64,000 nt of DNA from Ruminococcaceae bacterium AM07-15 (lineage in GTDB: Bacteria > Bacillota > Clostridia > Oscillospirales > Butyricicoccaceae): NCBI GenBank assembly GCA_003477405.1, contig QUDE01000004.1:62001-126000 (forward strand), in the 5' to 3' direction. This document shows positions 57,465 to 64,000 of this stretch, piece after piece (the first letter of the stretch is position 1; each line of letters opens with the position of its first letter). A program made the translations under genes and the position numbers. Under the pieces are notes generated by a model that saw nothing but the letters and a program-made list of their open reading frames with translations, was not told where the DNA came from and did not search any database.

Positions 57465-58468
57465 TTGCTTTTCCCTCCTTCCGGGGTCTTAACGGCCTTG
57501 GGAGGAGCCACAAAGCCGTATTTGCGGGGTCTTGTCACCTTTTCGATGAGGAACACGGTGGCGTTCATCACCAGGATGGAATAGCTGACGCCTTCCGGCA
57601 TATTGCCGAAGAAGCGGATGAATACCGTCAGCAGGCCGCAGCCGATGCCAAAGACCACCTGGCCCTTTTTGGTCACAGGGCTGGTGGAATAGTCGGTGGC
57701 CATGAAGATGGCGCCCAGCATCAGACCGCCGCTGCACAGCTCGGCCAGCATGAATTCCACTCTTCCGTTGCCGTGGGGGAAGAGGAAGCACAGAAGGGCC
57801 ACGGTGCCCAGATAAGCCACAGGGGTATGGAAGGTGATGACCTTCCGGGAGATGAGATACAGGCCGCCGGCCAGAAGGGCCAGAGCGGAGATCTCACCCA
57901 TGGAGCCGCCCACCATGCCCAGAGCCAGGTCGGTGAGAGAGGCGTTGGGCATCATTCCCTGTTTCAGGCTGGCCAGAGGAGTGGCCGAGGACACCACATC
58001 AGGGGTGGCGAACAGGGGGAGCTTGGTGCGGATGGCAGGCCAGGTGGTCATGATCACCGGGAAGCTCATGAGAAAAGCACGGGCGCTGAGGGCGGGGTTC
58101 ATGAAGTTTTTTCCGATGCCGCCGTACAGCTGCTTGACCACGATGATGGCGAAAGCGTCGCCGATGAGAACCATCCACATGGGGGAGGACACCGGCAGAC
58201 AGTAGGCCAGCAGAATACCGGTGACCAGGGCGGAACAATCCCCCACGGTCACAGGCTTTTTCATCAGTCTTTGATAAAGCCACTCAAAAAACAGGCAGCC
58301 TGCGGCGGAGACCGCCGTCAGGGTCAGGGCCCGGGGGCCAAAGACATAGATGGCAATGGCCAGGGCAGGCATCAGGGCGATGATCACATCCACCATGATC
58401 TGCCGGGTGTTGTCCTCGTGCCGGATATGGGGGGAGGAAGAAACCGTCAATTTGCTCAAATCAGCCAT
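57461..58468 (-). CDS. rnfD: Rnf complex subunit D
   Basis: A 335-residue membrane protein with about nine helices; the SATPLASLK segment holds the Thr for covalent FMN binding. It follows rnfC by 7 bases. Confidence 0.95.
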   Translation of the reverse strand: MADLSKLTVSSSPHIRHEDNTRQIMVDVIIALMPALAIAIYVFGPRALTLTAVSAAGCLFFEWLYQRLMKKPVTVGDCSALVTGILLAYCLPVSSPMWMVLIGDAFAIIVVKQLYGGIGKNFMNPALSARAFLMSFPVIMTTWPAIRTKLPLFATPDVVSSATPLASLKQGMMPNASLTDLALGMVGGSMGEISALALLAGGLYLISRKVITFHTPVAYLGTVALLCFLFPHGNGRVEFMLAELCSGGLMLGAIFMATDYSTSPVTKKGQVVFGIGCGLLTVFIRFFGNMPEGVSYSILVMNATVFLIEKVTRPRKYGFVAPPKAVKTPEGGKSK

Positions 58469-58475
58469 AGGAACC

Positions 58476-59786
58476 TCACTTTCTGCGCGCGTTCAAGATC
58501 CGCTGCTTAGCCGAGCGGATGCCCTGGACCAGCGGCAGCTTGCCGGGGCAGACATAGGTGCACGCGCCGCACTCGATGCAGTCGAGGGCGTCATATTTTT
58601 CACAGGCCTCCAGATTGCCCTTTTCTCCATAGAGGTAGATGTAAGTGGGCATCAGGCGCATGGGGCAGGCCTCCACGCATCGGCCGCAGCGGATGCAGGA
58701 AGGGGTCTTGGAACCCTTGGCTTCGTCGCCGCAGAAGGCCAGGATGGCATTGGTGCCTTTGAAGATGGGGGCGGTGAGATCGAACTGAGCCACGCCCATC
58801 ATAGGGCCGCCCATGAGGATCTTGTTGGGTTCCTCTCTGAAGCCGCCGGCCGCTTCGATCACTTCCCCGATGGGGGTGCCCACCCGCACTTCCAGGTTCT
58901 TGGGCGCGGTGATGGCCGAGCCGGAGACCGTGACAATACGGCGGATGTCGTTCATGCCGGTGCGGAATTTCCGGGCGATGGTGGCGCAGGTGTCCACATT
59001 GAACACCACGCACCCGGCGTCGGCGGGCAGCTTGCCCGAAGGCACTTCCCGGCCGGTGAGGGCGAAAATCAGCTGTTTTTCTGCGCCCTGGGGATACTTG
59101 GTCTTGAGACGGCACAGCTCGATGGAGCCGTCAGCAGGCAGCAGCTTTTCCACATGGGAAAAGACATCGGCCTTGTTTTCCTCCACAGCCAGCTTGGCCT
59201 TCTGCAGGCCCAGAGCTTTGAGCAGGATCTTGATGCCCAGGATCACATCGTCGGTCTGTTCCAGCATGACCCGATGGTCGGATGTGATGTAGGGTTCGCA
59301 TTCAGCGCCGTTGAGGATCAGGGTATCGGCCTTGCCCAGGCCGGAGCGGATCTTCACATCGGCCGGGAAGGTGGCGCCGCCGTGGCCCACGATGCCGGCC
59401 TCACGAATGGCGTTGATGATTTCCTCCTGGGTCATGGCGTCCATATCCAGAGGATGGAGCGAGGGGTCCGGGGTGTCCTGGAAGTCATTTTCAATGACCA
59501 CCGACAGCACTTTGGACCCATTGGGATGGGGACGGGGCGCCACATCCACCACAGTACCGGAAACGGTAGCGTGGATATTGGCGCTCACATTGCCGCCCGC
59601 TTCAGCCACCAGCTGGCCCAAAAAGACTTGATCGCCTTTTTTGACCACCGGTTTGGCCGGGGCGCCGATGTGCATCGAGACGGGAAGCACCACCTGTTTG
59701 GGCGGGGCCATGGGCTCGATGGCCTTTTTGTTGGTTGCAGCCTTTTGATCGTCGGGGTGAATACCCCCGCGGAATGTGTAGGCCAT
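58476..59786 (-). CDS. rnfC: Rnf complex subunit C
   Basis: A 436-residue soluble subunit that binds NADH and FMN. The Gly-rich segments GHGGATFPADVK and LNGAECEPYITSD form the nucleotide sites, and two four-Cys clusters (CIRCGRCVEACP and CIECGACTYVCP) lie near the C terminus. First gene of the operon; its promoter lies about 70 bases upstream. Confidence 0.95.
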   Translation of the reverse strand: MAYTFRGGIHPDDQKAATNKKAIEPMAPPKQVVLPVSMHIGAPAKPVVKKGDQVFLGQLVAEAGGNVSANIHATVSGTVVDVAPRPHPNGSKVLSVVIENDFQDTPDPSLHPLDMDAMTQEEIINAIREAGIVGHGGATFPADVKIRSGLGKADTLILNGAECEPYITSDHRVMLEQTDDVILGIKILLKALGLQKAKLAVEENKADVFSHVEKLLPADGSIELCRLKTKYPQGAEKQLIFALTGREVPSGKLPADAGCVVFNVDTCATIARKFRTGMNDIRRIVTVSGSAITAPKNLEVRVGTPIGEVIEAAGGFREEPNKILMGGPMMGVAQFDLTAPIFKGTNAILAFCGDEAKGSKTPSCIRCGRCVEACPMRLMPTYIYLYGEKGNLEACEKYDALDCIECGACTYVCPGKLPLVQGIRSAKQRILNARRK

Positions 59787-59856
59787 AGTCTCACCTCACA
59801 AAGATAATATGCAGAGAAGGGAAGTCCTCAGTTTCCCCTTTTACACAATGCAGTTT

Positions 59857-59885
59857 ATTATAATACAAAAAATCGAAATCCGCAA
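59857..59885 (-). promoter_or_regulatory. Promoter of the rnf operon
   Basis: On the - strand TTGCGG (59885-59880), a 17-base spacer and TATAAT (59862-59857). The remaining sequence to 60137 is AT-rich with no gene or clear repeat. Confidence 0.75.
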
Positions 59886-60137
59886 CAAAAATGCGAAAAT
59901 CTCCCGAAAAAAAGATGAAAAATCATGGAATTGATAATTAAATAACAAAATTGAAAAAAATTCCTTCTCCTCGGGGACAGCTCTCTTATATCAGAAAAAC
60001 AGATGATGAAAAGTATAAAAGAGAAGTTTTTCAAATGGGTTGGAAAAATAGAACAAAAACGGAATCGAAAAAATATATGAAATGAATCTTGTCTTTCCAG
60101 GGGTTTTTATATAAAATGATGAAAAGGAGGAAATACT

Positions 60138-60524
60138 ATGAAAAAGAGGTTTGTTCTGGGTTTCCTGATTGTGTTGGATTATTTTATTGGCATTTATTTG
60201 GGTTACCAGCGAAGCGTCAGCTACTACATCCTGGCCGTTCCGGGGATTCTGGTGGGACTTTTCCAGGGCGTGTGCATAGGGCTTTTGGTGTGGGGACGGA
60301 TGGAAGACCTTTCCCTGAAAAATTTGAAGCTGGATGCATTTTCCGCTGTGCGCCTGGTAATCACCCTGGTTTTGCTGGTTGTCGCCCATCTGATCGCCTG
60401 GCGCTGGGGCAATTACAACAGCTTTTTGCCCTATTGGCCTTTGATGGGCATGATCGCCGGTATGAATCTGCCTGGCATGTTCCTCCGGGGAGCTTACGGC
60501 AAGGGCGCCTATAAAAAAAGATAA
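60138..60524 (+). CDS. Small four-helix membrane protein
   Basis: A 128-residue protein with four likely membrane helices and a basic C terminus. I do not recognise the family. It has a perfect AAAAGGAGG site before its ATG and is flanked by an AT-rich region and a strong terminator, so it is expressed alone. Neighbours (rnf operon, oligoendopeptidase) do not suggest a role. Confidence 0.65.
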   Translation: MKKRFVLGFLIVLDYFIGIYLGYQRSVSYYILAVPGILVGLFQGVCIGLLVWGRMEDLSLKNLKLDAFSAVRLVITLVLLVVAHLIAWRWGNYNSFLPYWPLMGMIAGMNLPGMFLRGAYGKGAYKKR

Positions 60525-60527
60525 ATC

Positions 60528-60564
60528 TTAAATTTCCCCTGGTTTTCCAGGGGAAATTTTTTTT
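60528..60564 (+). terminator. Terminator of the small membrane protein gene
   Basis: AAATTTCCCCTGG pairs with CCAGGGGAAATTT around TTTT and is followed by eight T. Confidence 0.9.
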
Positions 60565-60637
60565 GCTTGTTTTACTTTTTCCCACTCTGCGGTATACTGG
60601 AGACAACCACTATATTTACGCAAAGGAGAGAACTGCC

Positions 60638-62338
60638 ATGACATTTCAGGAAATGCCTTATGAGCGGGTGGATCTGGCCGCTTTGTGCAAGGTCTACGAA
60701 GATCTGAAAGCCCGGATGGAAGGGGCCAAAACGGCAGAGGAAGCCGCCGCTTTGCTGGACGAGCACACCCGTACCTATGAGCCGGCCAGCACCATGATGA
60801 GCCTCAGCTCCATTCGCCATACCATCGATACCGAAGATCCTTTCTACACCGCAGAAGAGGAATTTTATGCCCAGGAAGGCCCGGCCTTTGGGGAAAAGGT
60901 CACCGATTTCTACCGGGCCGTGCTGGCTTCTCCCTTCCTGGAAGAGCTCCGGAAGGAATTTCCCCCGGTGTTTTTCAAAAACATCCAGATGGACGCCAAG
61001 ACCATTTCCCCGGCTGTGCTGGGAGAACTGGAAGAGGAAAACAAGCTGGTGATGGATTACCAGAAGCTCCAGGGCAGCGCCCAGATCGAGTTTCAGGGAA
61101 AGGTGTGCAACCTGTCCCAGCTGGGTGTTTATAAGGAAGACCCCCAGCGGGAGGTGCGGAAAGGGGCCTACACCGCCGAAGGGAATTTCTACCGGGAACA
61201 CAAGGCGGAATACGACCGGATCTATGACGAGCTGGTGAAAAAGCGCACGGCCATTGCAAAAAAGCTGGGCTTTCAGAATTTTGTGGAGCTGGGCTATCTG
61301 CGCATGGGCCGCAACTGCTATGACAAAAAGGATGTGGCCGTGTTCCGGGAAGAAGTGGTGCGGGAGATCGTGCCCATTGTCTGTGAGATGAAAAAAGAGC
61401 AGCAGAAGCGGCTGGGTCTGCCGGACTTCAAGTTCTATGATGATCCGGTGGTGTGCCAGGGAGGAAATCCGGCGCCCCAGGGCACCTTTGAGGACACCTA
61501 TCGCACCGGCATTGAAATGTACCGGAAGATGTCCCCGCTCACAAAGGATTTCATCGACAAGATGGACAGCATGAACCTGTTTGACCTGATTGCCAAAAAG
61601 GGCAAGATGACCGGCGGCTATTGCAGCTATCTGGCTTCTTACAAGGCTCCCTTTATCTTTGCCAATTTCAATGGCACTTCCCACGATGTGGAAGTCTTTA
61701 CCCACGAGGGAGGTCATGCTCTGGCCGCCTTTATGGCCTCGGACAAAACCCGGCTGATGGAGTGCGCCATGCCTACATTGGAAGGCTGTGAAGTTCATTC
61801 CATGTCCATGGAGTTTTTGTGCTGGCCCTATCTGGAAGGGTTCTATGGGGACAAGGCCGACAAGGCCCGGGCCATTCATTTGGGCGGCACTCTGTCCTTC
61901 CTGCCCTACGGCTGTCAGGTGGATGAGTTCCAGCACATCGTCTATGAAAACCCGGATATGACCCCGGAGGAGCGCAACGCCCAGTGGGCCGCTCTGGACA
62001 AAAAATATCGTCCCTGGCTGGATTTTGAATCGGTGCCCTTCTATGCCGACGGCGCAGCCTGGCAGCGGCAGATCCACATCTACACCGATCCTTTCTATTA
62101 TATCGATTACTGTCTGGCCCAGTCGGTGGCCCTGCAGATCTTCCGTCTCATGGAGGAAAAGGGCTGGCAGGCCGCCTTTGACCAGTATCTGGCCTACACC
62201 CGCCAGGGGGGCAATGATACCTTCCTGGGTCTTTTGCAGAAGGCCGGGCTGGAAAATCCCATGGAAAAGGGTTCTCTCAAAAATGTGGCTCAGGAAGCCA
62301 GAGAGTATCTCACTGCCCATCAAAAAGATCTGGATTAA
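60638..62338 (+). CDS. M3-family oligoendopeptidase
   Basis: A 566-residue cytoplasmic zinc metallopeptidase of the PepF type. The HEXXH motif reads HEGGH at residues 356-360 in FTHEGGHALAAF, and the third ligand lies in the following ME(C/G)-type helix region. No signal peptide. It probably degrades small peptides. ATG 60638 follows AAAGGAGAG; the frame is open about 75 bases further upstream but lacks a site. Confidence 0.93.
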   Translation: MTFQEMPYERVDLAALCKVYEDLKARMEGAKTAEEAAALLDEHTRTYEPASTMMSLSSIRHTIDTEDPFYTAEEEFYAQEGPAFGEKVTDFYRAVLASPFLEELRKEFPPVFFKNIQMDAKTISPAVLGELEEENKLVMDYQKLQGSAQIEFQGKVCNLSQLGVYKEDPQREVRKGAYTAEGNFYREHKAEYDRIYDELVKKRTAIAKKLGFQNFVELGYLRMGRNCYDKKDVAVFREEVVREIVPIVCEMKKEQQKRLGLPDFKFYDDPVVCQGGNPAPQGTFEDTYRTGIEMYRKMSPLTKDFIDKMDSMNLFDLIAKKGKMTGGYCSYLASYKAPFIFANFNGTSHDVEVFTHEGGHALAAFMASDKTRLMECAMPTLEGCEVHSMSMEFLCWPYLEGFYGDKADKARAIHLGGTLSFLPYGCQVDEFQHIVYENPDMTPEERNAQWAALDKKYRPWLDFESVPFYADGAAWQRQIHIYTDPFYYIDYCLAQSVALQIFRLMEEKGWQAAFDQYLAYTRQGGNDTFLGLLQKAGLENPMEKGSLKNVAQEAREYLTAHQKDLD

Positions 62339-62392
62339 AAGCGCATAGTTTCCTTCCTTCCGCCCATACTGGGAAAAAAGGGAGGAAGGACG

Positions 62393-63043
62393 ATGAGAAA
62401 GCGTGTATGGTTGGCCGGGATTCTGGCGGGCAGCATATTGCTGTCCGCCTGCGGCCGCAATGAAAAGGACAAGGCCCAGGAAAAGAAGGATGATCCGGCC
62501 CAAAATTCCCAGGAACAGACCCAGCAGCAAACCCCGGAGGAAACACCTGCCCCCGATCCGGTACAGCCACCGGAGACGGCGGAAAACAAAGCCGCACCCC
62601 AGGAGCTGGCCGCTGTGAGCACCGCCTTGCACGATTGGGATGAAGGGCGCATGGAAAACCTACGCCTGGCCTGTCAGGCCGTTCACGGGGCGGTGATCCC
62701 GGCGGGCGGTTCCTTTTCCTTTAATGAAGCTCTGGGAGAGCGCACCGAGGAAAAGGGTTACCGCCCGGCCATTGCCTTTGAGAATGGAGAGAAGGTACTG
62801 GAGGTGGGAGGCGGCGTGTGCCAGGTGAGCACCACCCTGTTCCTGGCCGCCCAGCAGGGAGGCATGGAGATTCTGGAGCGGCATCCCCATCAGCTGCCGG
62901 TGCCCTATGCAGGAGAAGGCCAGGATGCGGCGGTGGAATATGGAAGCCTGGATTTTCGCTTTCAGAATCCCACCGCATCCCCTGTGGAGATCGGCTGCTG
63001 GCTGACGGGAGACAGCGTCACTGTCTCCCTGACAGTCCGGTGA
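62393..63043 (+). CDS. VanW-like lipoprotein
   Basis: A 216-residue protein. The signal peptide ends in LLSAC (lipobox), a Glu/Gln/Pro-rich spacer follows (about 22-75), and residues about 80-215 are a VanW domain: IPAGGSFSFNEALGERT, then GGGVCQVSTTLF, then a beta-rich end. VanW proteins are common in clostridia, usually without glycopeptide resistance genes, and their function is unknown. ATG follows GGGAGGAAGG. Its last codons already lie in sequence similar to the repeat array that follows. Confidence 0.88.
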   Translation: MRKRVWLAGILAGSILLSACGRNEKDKAQEKKDDPAQNSQEQTQQQTPEETPAPDPVQPPETAENKAAPQELAAVSTALHDWDEGRMENLRLACQAVHGAVIPAGGSFSFNEALGERTEEKGYRPAIAFENGEKVLEVGGGVCQVSTTLFLAAQQGGMEILERHPHQLPVPYAGEGQDAAVEYGSLDFRFQNPTASPVEIGCWLTGDSVTVSLTVR

Positions 63044-63067
63044 CCGGGCTTGGAGTTTTGGTGCATT

Positions 63068-63413
63068 GGCCTGGTTTTGTTGCCGAGCGCGGCAGCGCAG
63101 TATGGGTGCAGCGTCACGCTGCTCCGGTGACCGGACAGTCGTACCTTCTTAGCCTGGACGAACACAACAGGCCTGGTTCTGTTGCCGGGCGCAGCAGCGC
63201 AATATGGGTGCAGCGTCACGCTGCTCCGGTGGCCGGACAGCCGTGCTTTCTTTGCCTGGATGAACACAACGGGCTCTGGTTCTGTTGCCGGGCGCGGCAG
63301 CGCAATACGGGTGCAGCGTCACGCTGCTCCGGTGGCCGGACAGCCATACTCTCTTTGCCTGGATGAACACAACAGGCTCTGGTTTTGTTGCCGGGCGCGG
63401 CAGCGCAGTATGG
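63068..63413. repeat. 102-bp tandem repeat array, about 3.4 copies
   Basis: Units start at 63068, 63170, 63272 and 63375 (102, 102 and 103 bp, then a 39-bp partial unit). Each holds GTTGCCG, the palindrome GCAGCGTCACGCTGC, CCGGTGGCCGG or CCGGTGACCGG, and ends in GAACACAACA or GAACACAACG. It lies between the vanW stop and the terminator. The gap 63044-63512 holds no credible gene. Confidence 0.93.
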
Positions 63414-63432
63414 CCGTGGCAGCTTGCCACCT

Positions 63433-63474
63433 GCCGGAAAAAGTGGATGAGCCACTTTTTCCGGCTCTTTTTTT
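63433..63474 (+). terminator. Terminator after the repeat array
   Basis: GCCGGAAAAAGTGG pairs with CCACTTTTTCCGGC and is followed by a run of eight T after TC. The stem resembles the third hairpin of the intergenic elements near 19530, 43588 and 54755. Confidence 0.88.
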
Positions 63475-63512
63475 GTGTTACAATAAAGGATAGAGCAAAA
63501 GGAGGAATGTCC

Positions 63513-64000
63513 ATGCTGTGGCGGTGTCCGGTGTGCGGCGCAGAATTGCAGGAAGAGGAAAAAGGCGGGGTTTGTCCTCAGGGCCATCGGTTTGACAAGG
63601 CCCGCAGCGGCTATCTGAACCTGCTGCCCCCTTCGGGGAAAAAGACCCGGGAGCCGGGGGATAACAAAGAGATGATCCGGGCCCGGTGGGCATTTCTGCA
63701 AAAAGGCTATTATGCCCCTCTGGCCGATCTGGCGGGGGAGATCACCCTGGGGGAGGAAAAAACGCCCCTTCGGATGCTGGATGCTGGCTGTGGAGAGGGT
63801 TACTATTCCCAGCGTTTGTGGGAAAAAGCCCAGGAAAGCAGCCGGGAACTGGAAATCTACGGCATGGACATCTCCAAATTCGCTGTGGACCGGGCAGCCA
63901 AGGGCCTGAAACAGGGCCGCTATGCGGTGGGAAGTCTGTACCATCTGCCTTTGGGAGAGGAAGCGGTGGATGTGATCTGGAACTTTTTCGCTCCCCATTG
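63513..64000 (+). CDS. rlmA: 23S rRNA (guanine-N1)-methyltransferase, 3' truncated by the window
   Basis: The first 162 codons of a SAM-dependent rRNA methyltransferase. The N-terminal zinc ribbon (CPVCG, later CPQGH) precedes the RSGYLNLLPP block, and the SAM loop reads LDAGCGEGYYSQR. It modifies G745 or G748 in helix 35 in characterised members. ATG 63513 has GGAGG 7 bases upstream, while ATG 63507 is too close to it. The frame runs off the window end. Confidence 0.88.
   Translation, partial: MLWRCPVCGAELQEEEKGGVCPQGHRFDKARSGYLNLLPPSGKKTREPGDNKEMIRARWAFLQKGYYAPLADLAGEITLGEEKTPLRMLDAGCGEGYYSQRLWEKAQESSRELEIYGMDISKFAVDRAAKGLKQGRYAVGSLYHLPLGEEAVDVIWNFFAPH

Noticed and set aside
60572..62632. 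686-residue - strand open frame opposite the M3 peptidase
   Set aside because: It is antisense to a well-supported peptidase and part of the VanW gene and has no family match or ribosome-binding site.
63068..63413. CRISPR-like array or repeat protein gene
   Set aside because: Units are contiguous 102-bp repeats without distinct spacers, no cas gene is near, and no start codon with a ribosome-binding site leads into the repeats.

Overview
The window looks like chromosomal DNA of a GC-rich, strictly anaerobic gut-type clostridium, probably within Oscillospirales. The reasons are a complete Rnf complex in clostridial order (rnfCDGEAB), a cobalamin-riboswitch-controlled tetrapyrrole operon, strong AGGAGG ribosome-binding sites with several TTG starts, a BofC-like protein, a minimal SufCB-type pair and many GNAT enzymes. 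No phage, integrase or insertion-sequence gene is visible. The rank is an inference; no rRNA gene is present.

Layout. 1-6600 is the 3' end of an extracellular contractile injection system (eCIS) locus on the + strand: a PAAR-like spike tip (DUF4280), a double AAA+ ATPase, a small protein that may be a chaperone, and a 998-residue eCIS-core (DUF4157) protein with a HELAH motif and four 96-bp repeats. 6600-17690 is an export locus of NHLM (nitrile-hydratase-leader microcin) type: a divergent 76-aa leader-peptide-like gene, a substrate-binding lipoprotein, an HlyD-type adaptor, two overlapping ABC exporters that have each lost different ATPase motifs, a DUF2156 protein, a propeller-Cache-MFS fusion and a GNAT enzyme. 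17690-21000 (- strand) holds a GNAT enzyme, a TSUP permease, a YedF/DUF3343 selenium or sulfur pair and a BofC-like protein. A class A penicillin-binding protein follows. 23876-30282 is the - strand operon hemA-sirC-hemC-cobA/hemD-hemB-hemL behind a cobalamin riboswitch; hemE and later heme genes are absent, so it probably feeds siroheme and B12.

30300-43600 (+ strand) holds a CNNM/CorC transporter behind a long structured leader, csoR with a P1B metal ATPase carrying a large His/Cys repeat domain, the SufC/SufB-like pair, purB, an S41-like lipoprotein, a phosphatase-superfamily protein, a MATE pump and an M20 peptidase. 43650-54450 holds a SLOG-like gene divergent from a ribbon-helix-helix gene, trmB, an XRE/membrane-protein operon, tandem GNAT paralogues, a YitT permease, a LUD protein overlapping a transglutaminase-like lipoprotein without its catalytic Cys and His, tRNA-Gly, PspA with a Gly/Arg-rich TPM-like protein, a GNAT, an Sfp-type transferase and a membrane-anchored GH-like protein. 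54826-59786 is the Rnf operon. The window ends with a small membrane protein, an M3 oligoendopeptidase, a VanW lipoprotein, a 102-bp tandem repeat array and the 5' part of rlmA.

The most unusual observation outside coding sequence is a structured intergenic element of about 123 bp. It occurs near 19440 and 54665, each time just past the terminator of a - strand operon and each time flanked by a second copy of that same terminator. A truncated third copy sits at 43581. The most unusual gene set is the NHLM-like export locus with its motif-depleted ABC pair and divergent leader-like peptide.
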